DNA from: Micromonospora humi
Lineage (GTDB): Bacteria > Actinomycetota > Actinomycetes > Mycobacteriales > Micromonosporaceae
Length of the DNA: 64,000 nt
Reading direction: 5' to 3'
Assembly: GCF_900090105.1 (NCBI RefSeq)
Contig: NZ_FMDM01000007.1
Location: forward strand, 310,001-374,000
Shown in pieces: positions 53,178 to 62,028 of the stretch (its first letter is position 1; each line of letters begins with the position of its first letter). Below the pieces are notes generated by a model that was given only the letters and a program-made list of their open reading frames with translations, did not search any database and had not been told where the DNA came from. The position numbers and the translations under genes were made by a program.

Positions 53178-54449
53178 ATGTCCCACCCCGACCCCTACGG
53201 CAGCACCGAGCCGCGTGGCTGGGACCGTCCGGCCCCGGCCCTGCCCTGGCCGGAGACCGACCTGGAGCCCGGCCCGTGGCAGCGGCCCGCTCCCGGCCCG
53301 GACGCCTGGCCCGCCGACGCCGGGGCGTACACCCGGCCGGTTGACCGGGAGGCGTACGCCCGCCCGGACACGGACCCCTACCCCGGCGGTCCGCGGCCCC
53401 ACGACGGACCGCCGCCCGGCGGTCGCGGCCCGCGCGGCGTCGACCGCCCCGACGGGTACGACCGACCGGACGACGAGTTCCCCACCGCGCAGATCGCGCC
53501 GGTGCGGGACGAGCCGACCGACCACCTCCCGGCGGTACGCGACGAGCCGGCGCCCGAGCCGCCGTCCGGTCGCCGGTCGAAGGGGCGTCGCCGGGCGAGC
53601 GCCGAGCGCCCGCCGACCACCGCACCCCGTTCGTCGAAGGCGGGGCGCAACCTGCCCGCGGCGATCGGCGTCGGGCTGGGTCTCGGCGCGGCGATCGTGG
53701 TGCCGCTCTTCTTCTTCCTGCCGGCGTTCCTCGCCGTGCTGGCCGCCGCCGTGGCGATCGGCACCTGGGAGATGGCCCGGGCGGTCCGTCGCAGCGGCGC
53801 CCACCCGCCGCTGGTGCCGCTGGTGGCCGGCGGGGTGATCATGGTCGGCCTGGCCTGGTTCGCCGGCCCGGACGCGCTCTGCCTCGGGCTGCTGGTGACC
53901 GTGCTGGGCACGATGATCTGGCGGCTGGGCGACGGCCCCGGCAACTACCAGCGTGACCTCACCGCGGCCACGCTGATCGTCGTCTACGTGCCGTTCCTCG
54001 CCGGTTTCGCGGCCCTGCTCGCGGCCGCGCCCGACGACGGTCACCTGCGGGTGCTGGTCACGCTGGTGGCCGTGGTGCTCTCCGACACCGGCGGGTACGC
54101 CGCCGGGGTGGCCTTCGGCAAGCGCCCGATGGCCCCGAAGATCAGCCCGAAGAAGTCCTGGGAGGGCTTCGCCGGTTCGGTCACCGCCGCCGCGGTGGGC
54201 AGCGCCCTGCTGCTGTGGCTGCTGTTCGAGGTGGCCCCGTGGTGGGGTGCGTTGTTCGGGGTGGCGATCTCCTGCGCCGCGGTGCTCGGCGACCTCGCCG
54301 AGTCGATGATCAAGCGGGACCTGGGCGTCAAGGACATGAGCAACCTGCTTCCCGGTCACGGTGGCCTGATGGACCGGCTCGACTCCATCCTGTTCGCGGT
54401 GCCGACGGCATACCTGCTGCTCGCGGTGTTCGTGCCGGTGGTGGGCTGA
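53178..54449 (+). CDS. cdsA: Phosphatidate cytidylyltransferase
   Basis: A 423-residue CDP-diglyceride synthase. The first 150 or so residues are a disordered Pro/Asp/Arg-rich cytoplasmic tail absent from E. coli CdsA. About eight membrane helices follow, then the signature [28 protein letters not shown] and the [16 protein letters not shown] metal-binding strand. The enzyme makes CDP-diacylglycerol, the precursor of all phospholipids. ATG at 53178 is used; GTG one codon earlier is also possible. Followed 105 bp later by rlmN. Confidence 0.95.
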   Translation: MSHPDPYGSTEPRGWDRPAPALPWPETDLEPGPWQRPAPGPDAWPADAGAYTRPVDREAYARPDTDPYPGGPRPHDGPPPGGRGPRGVDRPDGYDRPDDEFPTAQIAPVRDEPTDHLPAVRDEPAPEPPSGRRSKGRRRASAERPPTTAPRSSKAGRNLPAAIGVGLGLGAAIVVPLFFFLPAFLAVLAAAVAIGTWEMARAVRRSGAHPPLVPLVAGGVIMVGLAWFAGPDALCLGLLVTVLGTMIWRLGDGPGNYQRDLTAATLIVVYVPFLAGFAALLAAAPDDGHLRVLVTLVAVVLSDTGGYAAGVAFGKRPMAPKISPKKSWEGFAGSVTAAAVGSALLLWLLFEVAPWWGALFGVAISCAAVLGDLAESMIKRDLGVKDMSNLLPGHGGLMDRLDSILFAVPTAYLLLAVFVPVVG

Positions 54450-54553
54450 GGCATGGATCACCTGCGCGAAGCGGGGCCAACCGGCCGGTCGGGGGCGATT
54501 CGGCCCCCACGGATCGGTGCGTCCCGCCGCACCCGTGTCAGACTGGACGCGCC

Positions 54554-55699
54554 ATGACGAGCCTCCCACTGATCTCCGTAGACCCCGACGGCCGCGGCCG
54601 TCGACCCGCGATGCCTCCCCGTCACCTCGCCGACCTGGACCTGCCGGGTCGGCAGGCACTCGTCACCGAGCTGGGCGAACCGGCGTTCCGCGCCAAACAG
54701 GTCTCCAACCACTACTTCGGCCGGCTGGTGCGCGACCCGGAGCGGATGACCGACCTGCCGGCGGCGACCCGGGAGAAGCTGGCCGGCACGCTGCTGCCCA
54801 CCCTGCTCCACCCGGTGCGCGAGCTGGCCTGCGACGACGGCGCGACCCGCAAGGCGCTCTGGCGGCTGCACGACGGCTCGCTGGTGGAGAGCGTGCTGAT
54901 GGGTTACCCGGACCGGGTGACCGTCTGCATCTCCAGCCAGGCCGGCTGCGGCATGGCCTGCCCGTTCTGCGCCACCGGTCAGGCCGGGCTGACCCGCAAC
55001 CTCTCCACCGCGGAGATCGTCGACCAGGCGGTCTACCTGGCCGGGGTGGCGGCCTCCGGGGCGGTGGCCGGCTCACCGCCGCGGCTGTCGCACGTGGTGT
55101 TCATGGGCATGGGGGAGCCGCTGGCCAACTACGCCCGGGTGATCGCGGCGATCCGCCGGCTGGTCGCGCCGGCGCCGGAGGGGCTCGGCCTGTCCCAACG
55201 GCACATCACCGTTTCCACGGTCGGGCTGGTCCCGGCCATCCGCCGACTGGCCAGCGAAGACCTCTCGGTGACCCTTGCGTTGTCGCTGCACGCCCCCGAT
55301 GATGAGCTGCGCGACGAACTCGTCCCGGTCAACCAGCGCTGGAAGGTGTCCGAGGTGCTGGACGCGGCGTGGGACTACGCGGCCACGACGGGGCGTCGCG
55401 TGTCCATCGAGTACGCGATGATCAAGGACGTGAACGACCAGCCGTGGAGAGCCGATCTGCTCGGGCGGCTGCTGGCCGGCAAGCTGGCCCACGTGAACCT
55501 GATCCCGCTCAACCCGACCCCGGGCAGCCGCTGGGACGCCAGCCCGAAGCCGGTCGAGCGGGAGTTCGTCCGGCGGTTGCGCGACGCCGGGGTGTCCACC
55601 ACGGTGCGGGACACCCGGGGGCGCGAGATCGACGGGGCGTGTGGGCAGCTCGCCGCGGCCGAGGAAACGGACAGCGACCCCCGCGCGGCAACGGCGTAG
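54554..55699 (+). CDS. rlmN: Dual-specificity rRNA/tRNA A2503/A37 methyltransferase RlmN
   Basis: A 381-residue radical SAM enzyme. The 4Fe-4S cysteines are Cys132, Cys136 and Cys139 in [10 protein letters not shown], the catalytic resolving cysteine is in DGACGQLA near the C-terminus, and [13 protein letters not shown] is the SAM motif. An N-terminal accessory domain ([32 protein letters not shown]) binds RNA. A CAGACT box lies nine bases before the ATG. Followed 22 bp later by the DivIVA-repeat gene. Confidence 0.96.
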   Translation: MTSLPLISVDPDGRGRRPAMPPRHLADLDLPGRQALVTELGEPAFRAKQVSNHYFGRLVRDPERMTDLPAATREKLAGTLLPTLLHPVRELACDDGATRKALWRLHDGSLVESVLMGYPDRVTVCISSQAGCGMACPFCATGQAGLTRNLSTAEIVDQAVYLAGVAASGAVAGSPPRLSHVVFMGMGEPLANYARVIAAIRRLVAPAPEGLGLSQRHITVSTVGLVPAIRRLASEDLSVTLALSLHAPDDELRDELVPVNQRWKVSEVLDAAWDYAATTGRRVSIEYAMIKDVNDQPWRADLLGRLLAGKLAHVNLIPLNPTPGSRWDASPKPVEREFVRRLRDAGVSTTVRDTRGREIDGACGQLAAAEETDSDPRAATA

Positions 55700-55721
55700 C
55701 GGTACGAGACCAGGAGACATA

Positions 55722-56912
55722 GTGGCGAGTCAGGGTCAGCGTTTCCGGCGGAAGGCGCTCCGTCGGGGATACAAGGTCGACGAGGTGGACGCCTTCCTGG
55801 ACCGGGTCGAGGCGACCCTCGACGGCCAGCCGGTCGGCGCGCCCGTCGCCTCCCAGGAGGTCCACGACGTCGTCTTCCGGGTCCGCTTCAACGGCTACGA
55901 CGAGTGGCAGGTCGACCTGCACCTCGACCGGGTCGAGCGGCAGCTCGCCGAGCTGGAGGAGCGCTCCGGCGCGGCCGGCGGGCGGGGTGGCGATCCCCGG
56001 ATGGCCGACCGGCTCGGCCCGCCGATGCGCGACGACCGCGGCCTGTCCCCGGTGCCCCAGCCGCCGATGCCGCCCCGGCAGATGCCGGCCCAGGCCGGCC
56101 CGCCGGTCGACCGCTACGGCAACCGCTACGACGAGCCGACCGGCGCGTTCGCCGGCGGGTACGACGGTCCGCGCGGCGGCTACGACGCGCCTCGCGGCCC
56201 GGCCGGTCCGGGCCCGATGGGCCCGGGTGCCCCGATCGGGCACGGCGGCCCGCCGCCGCGCAGCCTGCCGCCCGGTCCGGGCGGTTACGGTCCGCCGGAC
56301 GCCGGCCCGGGTGGTTACGGCCCGCCGGACCCGACCCCGGGCGGTGGCTACGGCCCGGAGCCCGGCCAGGGTGGGTACGGCGGCCCGGGCGACCGCTTCG
56401 ACGGCTTCGAGGCCGGCCGGCACGGTCGTGCCGACATGACCGCGGAGATCCGGATGCCCGAGCGTGAGCTGCGTGAGCTGCGCGGGCGCGGTCCGGCCGG
56501 CCCGCCGGCGCTGCCGCAGCAGGGTTACGGCCCGCCGGATCAGGGTTACGGCCCGCCCGACCAGGGCTACGGCGGTGGCCCGTCGATGACCGGTCCGCCG
56601 CTCGTCGGTCCGCCGGCCGCCGGCCCGCCGATGGTGGGGCCGCCGATGGCCGGCCCGCCCGGCAGCGACCTGCACCGGGTCGACCAGATCCGGCGCAGCT
56701 TCCAGGTCCGCCGGTTCGGCAGCGGGTACGACCCGGACCAGGTCGACCGCTTCTTCGAGACGCTGCTCGGCGGCATGCAGGGGCGCAACGCGATGCCGGT
56801 GAACCCGAAGGACCTCGACACGCTGCGCTTCGGGCTGGTGCCCGGCGGCTACTTCGAGGCGGAGGTCGACGCCGCGCTCAAGGACGTCCAGGACATCCTG
56901 CTCGGCCGCTGA
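55722..56912 (+). CDS. DivIVA-domain repeat protein
   Basis: A 396-residue protein built from four short DivI1A-type repeats: FRRKALRRGYKVDEVDAFLDRVEATL (N-terminal), VVFRVRFNGYDEWQVDLHLDRVERQL, FQVRRFGSGYDPDQVDRFFETLLGG and LRFGLVPGGYFEAEVDAALKDVQDIL. A Pro/Gly/Tyr-rich disordered linker of about 200 residues with GYGPPD repeats separates repeats 2 and 3. The repeats resemble the membrane-curvature head of DivIVA/Wag31, but no coiled coil follows, so the protein may be a scaffold. The GTG has AGGAG six bases upstream. Role in polar growth or division is inferred. Confidence 0.85.
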   Translation: MASQGQRFRRKALRRGYKVDEVDAFLDRVEATLDGQPVGAPVASQEVHDVVFRVRFNGYDEWQVDLHLDRVERQLAELEERSGAAGGRGGDPRMADRLGPPMRDDRGLSPVPQPPMPPRQMPAQAGPPVDRYGNRYDEPTGAFAGGYDGPRGGYDAPRGPAGPGPMGPGAPIGHGGPPPRSLPPGPGGYGPPDAGPGGYGPPDPTPGGGYGPEPGQGGYGGPGDRFDGFEAGRHGRADMTAEIRMPERELRELRGRGPAGPPALPQQGYGPPDQGYGPPDQGYGGGPSMTGPPLVGPPAAGPPMVGPPMAGPPGSDLHRVDQIRRSFQVRRFGSGYDPDQVDRFFETLLGGMQGRNAMPVNPKDLDTLRFGLVPGGYFEAEVDAALKDVQDILLGR

Positions 56913-56928
56913 CCCGCCCACGACGGCG

Positions 56929-56962
56929 AAAGGGCCCGCCCCCGGCCGGGGGCGGGCCCTTT
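56929..56962. terminator. Perfect palindromic bidirectional terminator
   Basis: A 34-base perfect palindrome: AAAGGGCCCGCCCCC (56929-56943), GGCC, and GGGGGCGGGCCCTTT (56948-56962). A and T runs on both sides suit termination of the DivIVA-repeat gene and of the convergent DUF2631 gene. Confidence 0.85.
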
Positions 56963-56983
56963 GCGTACCGCTGGCGCCGTGCG

Positions 56984-57208
56984 TCAGGACCGCAGGCCGT
57001 TGCGGCGCAGCACGGCGTCGCCGATGACGATGGCGAGCAGCAGCGCGGCGATCCCGAACAGCCAGATGTGCTCCACCCGGCCCTGCTCGGTGCCGCAGAG
57101 CGCCATCAACACCAGGGCCACCGCCGACACCACCGCACCGATCCGCCCGGACTTGCGGTGCCCCGGCTTGTGCTGATCTGGCGCGGTTACCGGCTCGTCT
57201 CCTGCCAC
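56984..57208 (-). CDS. DUF2631 small membrane protein
   Basis: A 74-residue protein with a hydrophilic N-terminus (GDEPVTAPDQHKPGHRKSG) and two membrane helices (IGAVVSAVALVLMALCG and IWLFGIAALLLAIVIGD), ending in VLRRNGLRS as in DUF2631 proteins near rlmN and frr in actinobacteria. The GTG at 57208 has GGAAGGA six bases upstream; the frame extends further but without support. Function unknown. Confidence 0.75.
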   Translation of the reverse strand: MAGDEPVTAPDQHKPGHRKSGRIGAVVSAVALVLMALCGTEQGRVEHIWLFGIAALLLAIVIGDAVLRRNGLRS

Positions 57209-57422
57209 TGTCGGTCCTTCCCTCGCGATCGGATCTCCGGCTAGTCTGGCACGCCCCGTGGCGGGCCCGGCGCAGGGTCCGGCCGGAGGGGGCGTGGATG
57301 ACCCGCGCGGGCGACGCGGGCCGGCGCGCGGAGCGGGTAGCCCGGCCCGGGCCGTTGGGCCTGTCCCGGCCGGGCCGACGGGCACTACGGGCGTCGCGGG
57401 ACGGCGGCCACACTGTCTCCGG

Positions 57423-57428
57423 TAGCGT
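57423..57428 (+). promoter_or_regulatory. -10 box of the MBL/Rieske gene
   Basis: TAGCGT gives a leader of about 30 bases that includes GAGGGGG before the GTG at 57468. Confidence 0.4.
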
Positions 57429-57467
57429 CGGGGCGTACGCCTGATGCCTTTTTCGAGGGGGACTACG

Positions 57468-59048
57468 GTGCGAGTGACCGGTACGGGCCACGCCAGCATG
57501 CGGATCGACACGCCCGCGGGCAGCATCCTGTGCGACCCGTGGGTCAACCCCGCCTACTTCGCGTCCTGGTTCCCCTTCCCGGACAACTCCCAGCTCGACT
57601 GGGCGACACTGGGTCAGGTCGACTACCTGTACGTGTCGCACCTGCACCGGGACCACTTCGACGCCGCGCACCTGCGTGACGTGATCTCGAAGGACGCGAC
57701 GGTCCTGCTGCCCGAGTTCCCCACCTCCGAGATGGAGGACGAGCTGCGGGAGCTGGGCTTCACCAAGTTCCTGAAGGCCCCGAACGAGCAGGTCGTGGAG
57801 CTGCCCGGCGGGCTGAAGATCATGATCCAGGCGTTGACCAGCCCGACCGACGGCCCGATCGGCGACTCGTCGCTGTGGGTGGAGTACGACGGCGTCCGCC
57901 TGCTCAACCAGAACGACGCCCGGCCCACCGACCTGACCGTCTTCGCCGAGCTGGGCCACGTGCACGCGCACATGCTGCAGTTCTCCGGCGCGATCTGGTA
58001 CCCGATGGTCTACGAGCTGCCGCAGTCGGCGAAGACCGCGTTCGGCAAGCAGAAGCGGGACCGGCAGTTCGACCGCACCTGGCGCTACATCGACGACCTG
58101 AAGGCCGACAACGTCTTCCCGATCGCCGGCCCGCCGTGCTTCCTCGACGACGAGTTGTGGCAGTTCAACGACATCTTCGGCGACGAGGGCAACATCTTCC
58201 CCGACCAGTCGGTCTTCCTGTCCGAGTACGCGAAGGTCGGCGGCACCAACGGCATCGTGCTGCTGCCGGGCAGCGTCGCCGAGGTCACCACCGAGGGCAC
58301 GACCACCACCCACCCGGTGCCGGTCGAGGAGTTCTTCGCGAACAAGGTCGCCCACCTGGAGGAGATGCGCGAGCGCAAGCGCCCGATCATCGAGGCGGAG
58401 AAGGCGTCCTGGCGGCACCCCGAGATCGACGTGCTGGGCGAGATGAAGCGGCGGATCGAGCCGCTGCTCGACGAGTCGATCTACCTGGCCAAGGGCGTCG
58501 GCGGTCCGGTCCGCTTCGACCTGGTGGGCTACGACGGCGTCGACGTCGAATCCATCGTGGTGGACTTCCCCGGCAAGGAGGTCCGGCCGTACGCGGACGA
58601 GAAGGTCCGCTACCGGTTCCGCACCGAGCGGGCGCTGATCGAGCACCTGCTGCACATCGGCGAGGTCGACTGGGTCAACTCGCTCTTCCTCTCCTGCCGG
58701 TTCTCCGCGGCCCGCATCGGCCAGTACAACGAGTTCGTCTACGCGTTCTTCAAGTGCCTCTCCGAGGAGCGCCTCCAGTACGCCGAGGGCTGGTACGACG
58801 AGCACGAGCGGGCGGTCGACGCCGAGGACATCACGCTCGACGGCTGGGTGGTGCAGCGACGCTGCCCGCACCTGAAGGCGGACCTGAGCCGGTTCGGCAT
58901 CGTCGACGGCGACCAGCTCACCTGCCAGTTGCACGGCTGGAAGTTCGACCTGGCCAGCGGCCGTTGCCTGACCAGCGTCGGGCACAAGATCCGCGCCCAC
59001 CGGGCCGACGAGGAGACTCCGGCGCCGGCCGGGGACGCACTCATCTGA
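57468..59048 (+). CDS. Metallo-beta-lactamase fold hydrolase fused to a Rieske domain
   Basis: A 526-residue fusion. Residues 1-240 are an MBL hydrolase with the metal site HLHRDH at His58/His60/Asp62/His63. A middle part (about 240-440) holds YKxRF-like helices, and the C-terminus is a Rieske [2Fe-2S] domain with CPH at Cys466/His468 and CQLH at Cys486/His489. The GTG at 57468 is chosen because GAGGGGG is six bases upstream. N-acyl-PE-hydrolase or CmuA-like substrates are possible; the actual reaction is unknown. The fusion suggests a redox-coupled hydrolysis or an electron-transfer-linked step. Confidence 0.87.
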   Translation: MRVTGTGHASMRIDTPAGSILCDPWVNPAYFASWFPFPDNSQLDWATLGQVDYLYVSHLHRDHFDAAHLRDVISKDATVLLPEFPTSEMEDELRELGFTKFLKAPNEQVVELPGGLKIMIQALTSPTDGPIGDSSLWVEYDGVRLLNQNDARPTDLTVFAELGHVHAHMLQFSGAIWYPMVYELPQSAKTAFGKQKRDRQFDRTWRYIDDLKADNVFPIAGPPCFLDDELWQFNDIFGDEGNIFPDQSVFLSEYAKVGGTNGIVLLPGSVAEVTTEGTTTTHPVPVEEFFANKVAHLEEMRERKRPIIEAEKASWRHPEIDVLGEMKRRIEPLLDESIYLAKGVGGPVRFDLVGYDGVDVESIVVDFPGKEVRPYADEKVRYRFRTERALIEHLLHIGEVDWVNSLFLSCRFSAARIGQYNEFVYAFFKCLSEERLQYAEGWYDEHERAVDAEDITLDGWVVQRRCPHLKADLSRFGIVDGDQLTCQLHGWKFDLASGRCLTSVGHKIRAHRADEETPAPAGDALI

Positions 59049-59104
59049 CGCTTTCGCCCCGCCCGCCGCCCCCGGCACGCGACCATCACTGGTGAGGGGG
59101 CGGC

Positions 59105-59791
59105 GTGACGGGTGCGGACAGGGAGCCGGAGTACCGGTTCGGGCGCAGCAGCGAGATGGCGCGGGACGCCTCCCGGGTGGAGGCGTTCAGCGACGCCGTG
59201 ATCGCCATCGTGCTCACGCTGATGGCCGTCGAACTGCTCCAGTTCGGCCCGGACGCGCCGGACGACCATGGGCTGCCGGCCGCGCTGGCGCACGAGTGGC
59301 GGGCCTACCTGGCGTACGTCATCACGTTCGCGGTGGTGGGTCAGGTCTGGTTGACCCACCACAACATGTGGCGGTACGTCTGTCGGGTCGACCAGATGCT
59401 GCTGGTGCTGAACCTGCTGCTGCTGATGTTCGTGGCGGCCATCCCGTTCACCGCGAACCTGCTCGCGGACAACCTGCGCGGCACGCCCGGCGACCAGCGG
59501 TTGACCGCCGCGCTCTACGTCGGCACGGTGCTCGGTGAGGCGCTCTTCTTCAACCTGAGCTGGTGGTGGGCGCGCAGGCGCGGCCTGCTGCACCCGGATC
59601 TCGACCCGCGCCTGGCCCGGGCGGTGGCCCGCCGGTTCCGGCTCGGTCCGCTGCTCTACCTGGTCGCGTTCGCGGTGGTGTTCGTGGACCCGGTCCTCAG
59701 CCTGCTGGCGTACCTGCTGCTGGTCGGCCTCTACGTCATCCGCGGCCCCGGCGATCTCCCCCGCGCCGGCCAGGAGGCCGCCTCGTCGTGA
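59105..59791 (+). CDS. TMEM175/DUF1211-like membrane channel protein
   Basis: A 228-residue protein with about six membrane helices. Helix 1 carries RVEAFSDAVIAIVLTLMAVEL, the FSDAV motif of TMEM175-type potassium channels; the second-repeat helices include YLLLVGLYVI. Bacterial members are K+ channels of low selectivity. Only one FSDA motif is seen, as in bacterial single-repeat forms that assemble as tetramers. GTG start. Its stop codon overlaps the boundary of dispersed repeat copy 4. Confidence 0.85.
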   Translation: MTGADREPEYRFGRSSEMARDASRVEAFSDAVIAIVLTLMAVELLQFGPDAPDDHGLPAALAHEWRAYLAYVITFAVVGQVWLTHHNMWRYVCRVDQMLLVLNLLLLMFVAAIPFTANLLADNLRGTPGDQRLTAALYVGTVLGEALFFNLSWWWARRRGLLHPDLDPRLARAVARRFRLGPLLYLVAFAVVFVDPVLSLLAYLLLVGLYVIRGPGDLPRAGQEAASS

Positions 59792-59794
59792 GGT

Positions 59795-59849
59795 GTCAAC
59801 AGGGGGCCCCTGCTCTACCGGAGGCGTTAACCGGGGGCCCCTCCTTACA
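59795..59849 (+). repeat. Dispersed double-palindrome repeat, copy 4
   Basis: GTCAACAGGGGGCCCC, a spacer with GCTCTACC, and GTTAACCGGGGGCCCC followed by TCCTTACA. Two convergent genes meet here: the + gene stops at 59791 and the stop TAA of the minus-strand FAD oxidoreductase (59845-59847) lies inside the element. It can terminate both. Confidence 0.85.
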
Positions 59850-61440
59850 TCTCGGCGAGGATGCGGCGGGCGGCGTTGTGGCCGGCGGCGCCGATCACGC
59901 TGCCCGCCGGGTGGCAGCCGGCGCTGCCGGCGTAGACGCCGTCCACGCCGGTGGCGTACGGCATCCGGTCGGTGAACGAGACCGTGTTGTCGACGTGGTG
60001 GATGTGCCCGCCGGTGATGCCGAAGTGGGCCTCGATGCCGGGCGGGGGCAACGGCACCGCGTCCGCGATCAGGTCGCCGGTGCCCGGCGCGTACCGCTCG
60101 CAGATCGCGACCAGCTTCTCCACGTAGCCGGGCAGCGCCGCGTCCCAGGTGGTGCCGGCCAGCTCGTAGGGGACCGACTGGACGAACAGCGCCGACGAGT
60201 GGTGCCCGGCGGGGTCGTGCAGCGACGGGTCGACGGTGGTGTGCAGGTACCACTCGACGGTCGGCTCGTCCGGCAGCCGCCCGGCCCGCACGTCGGCCCA
60301 CATGCCGCGCAGCGCGGCCATCGGCGACGCGCCGCCGGCGCCGACCAGCGAGTCGGAGCCGGGCAGCAGGTGGATGGTCGAGCCGAACGGGCTCGGCGCG
60401 TCGGCCGGCAGGCAGGAGAAGCGGGGCAGCCCGGTGAGCGCCAGGTTGAGCTTGAGTGTGGTGCCGGGCCGGCGGACCGCCGTCATCCGCGCGCCCAGCT
60501 CCGCCGGGAGCGCGCCGTCGGGCAGCAGCTCCATCAGCCGGTACGGGTCGCAGGCGCCCAACACCACCCGGGCGGCCACCTCGCGACCGTCGGCCAGCAC
60601 CACGCCCGACGCGGCGCCGGAGTCGAGCGTGATCGCGGTGACCGGGGCGCCGGTGACGATGCGGGCGCCGGCGGCCCGGGCGGCGTCGGCGAAGGTACGC
60701 GACACCGTGCCCATCCCGCCCTCGGCGATCATCCAGGTGCCGTCCGCGCCGGGCAGCCGGCACATGTTGTGCACCAGGAAGTTGTGCCCGGTGCCCGGGT
60801 CGTCCGGCCCGGCGTTGAGCCCGGACAGGCCGTCGGTCACCGCGTACATGCTGACCAGCAGCTCGGAGCGGAAGTCGAAGCGGGCCAGGTGGTCGGCGAC
60901 CGAGCCGCGCACCAGGTCGACGAAGACCTGCCGCAGGGCCGGCCGGACGTAGCGCTCGGCGGTCTCCTCCACCGGCAGCGGCTCGGCCAGCCAGGCCGGC
61001 GCCAGGTCGTCGCGGAGCTGGGCCAGCTCGGCCTGGAGCGCGTCGTCGGCGGCCACGTCGGCCGCCGAGAACATGTCGGTGAGCTGCCGCCGGGTGGCTG
61101 CGGTGTCGCGGCCGAAGAGGAGGTACGGCGAGCCGGGCCCGCCCGGCGTGGGCAGGAAGTAGTGCGGGTCGCGGCGCACCACCGGGATGGTCACGTCGAG
61201 CGTGGCGAGCAGCTCCGGCGGCATCAGCCCGAGCAGGTACGACCCGGTGGAGTGGCGCAGCCCGGGCACCTTCGGGAACGGGTTCTCGGTGCGGGTCGCC
61301 CCGCCGATCACGTCGGCGGCCTCCAGCACCAGCACGTCGAGGCCGGCGCGGGCCAGCAGGATCGCCGAGACCAGGCCGTTGTGCCCGGAGCCGACCACGA
61401 CGACGTCGGCGCGTGCCGGCAGCTCACTCGATTCGCTCAT
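59845..61440 (-). CDS. FAD-dependent oxidoreductase, PYROXD2/phytoene desaturase-like
   Basis: A 531-residue flavoprotein. The FAD dinucleotide fold is ADVVVVGSGHNGLVSAILLARAGLDVLVLEAADVIGGATRTE near the N-terminus, and TGVDGVYAGSAGCHPAGSVIGAAGHNAARR closes the FAD site at the C-terminus. Similar to carotenoid-desaturase-type amine oxidases, but no carotenoid genes are nearby, so the substrate is open. TAGGCT eight bases before the ATG suggests a leaderless message. Its stop lies within repeat copy 4. Confidence 0.87.
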   Translation of the reverse strand: MSESSELPARADVVVVGSGHNGLVSAILLARAGLDVLVLEAADVIGGATRTENPFPKVPGLRHSTGSYLLGLMPPELLATLDVTIPVVRRDPHYFLPTPGGPGSPYLLFGRDTAATRRQLTDMFSAADVAADDALQAELAQLRDDLAPAWLAEPLPVEETAERYVRPALRQVFVDLVRGSVADHLARFDFRSELLVSMYAVTDGLSGLNAGPDDPGTGHNFLVHNMCRLPGADGTWMIAEGGMGTVSRTFADAARAAGARIVTGAPVTAITLDSGAASGVVLADGREVAARVVLGACDPYRLMELLPDGALPAELGARMTAVRRPGTTLKLNLALTGLPRFSCLPADAPSPFGSTIHLLPGSDSLVGAGGASPMAALRGMWADVRAGRLPDEPTVEWYLHTTVDPSLHDPAGHHSSALFVQSVPYELAGTTWDAALPGYVEKLVAICERYAPGTGDLIADAVPLPPPGIEAHFGITGGHIHHVDNTVSFTDRMPYATGVDGVYAGSAGCHPAGSVIGAAGHNAARRILAEM

Positions 61441-61448
61441 GCCCGCGC

Positions 61449-61454
61449 AGCCTA
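61449..61454 (-). promoter_or_regulatory. -10 box of the FAD oxidoreductase gene
   Basis: TAGGCT on the minus strand, eight bases before the ATG at 61440, divergent from the promoter of the L7/L12-like gene 42 bp away. Confidence 0.45.
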
Positions 61455-61495
61455 CTGGCGGGCGGACCGTGGCGGGAGGGTTCGCGGCGGGCCGC

Positions 61496-61501
61496 TACCG
61501 T
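61496..61501 (+). promoter_or_regulatory. -10 box of the L7/L12-like gene, leaderless
   Basis: TACCGT lies seven bases before the ATG at 61509 with no ribosome-binding site. Confidence 0.45.
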
Positions 61502-61508
61502 GGCCGGC

Positions 61509-61934
61509 ATGCCCGAGGCTGTCCAGTTCGCGCTCCTGGTCGTGCTCGTCGTCCTGCTGCTGCTCGTGTTCGTGCTCCGGCGGGCCGGCGGCCGTCCCCG
61601 GGACCTGGTCGCCCCGGACCCGGCCACCGGCGGTGGGCAGGGGGAGGTGCTCCGGCTGGCCCGCGCGGGGCGCACGGTCGAGGCGGTCAAGCTGCTCCGC
61701 GAGCAGACCGGCCTGCCGCTGCTGGAGGCGAAGCAGGCGGTCGACGCGTTGCGGGCAGGCGGCACACTGCCGGCCCGATCCGGTGACCTGGCCGCGCCCG
61801 GCGTCGACGACGGGGTGCGCGCCGAGGCGACCCGGCTCGTGCGCGCCGGGAAGAAGATCCACGCGGTCAAGCTGGTACGGGAGCACACGAGGTGGTCGCT
61901 GGCGGACGCGAAGCGGTACGTGGATCGGCTCTGA
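61509..61934 (+). CDS. Membrane-anchored tandem L7/L12 C-terminal-domain-like protein
   Basis: A 141-residue protein. An N-terminal membrane helix (FALLVVLVVLLLLVFVLRRAG) is followed by two copies of a helix-rich unit: EVLRLARAGRTVEAVKLLREQTGLPLLEAKQAVDAL and EATRLVRAGKKIHAVKLVREHTRWSLADAKRYVDRL. Each resembles the factor-binding C-terminal domain of ribosomal protein L7/L12 (K-x-x-A-V-K-x-x-x-G-L-x-E-A-K). There is no ribosomal N-terminal domain. It could recruit translation factors to the membrane or only share the fold; function unknown. Confidence 0.8.
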   Translation: MPEAVQFALLVVLVVLLLLVFVLRRAGGRPRDLVAPDPATGGGQGEVLRLARAGRTVEAVKLLREQTGLPLLEAKQAVDALRAGGTLPARSGDLAAPGVDDGVRAEATRLVRAGKKIHAVKLVREHTRWSLADAKRYVDRL

Positions 61935-61985
61935 CGTCACCGCGCGTTCACCACGCAGCGGCAGCGGTCGATGCCGAACGAGGGC

Positions 61986-61991
61986 TACGGT
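61986..61991 (+). promoter_or_regulatory. -10 box of the PhoX-like gene
   Basis: TACGGT fits TANNNT; the leader of about 30 bases contains GGGAGG, eight bases before the ATG at 62029. Confidence 0.35.
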
Positions 61992-62028
61992 CGACGCAGC
62001 GCCAACCGCCACCCCGGGAGGTCAACCG

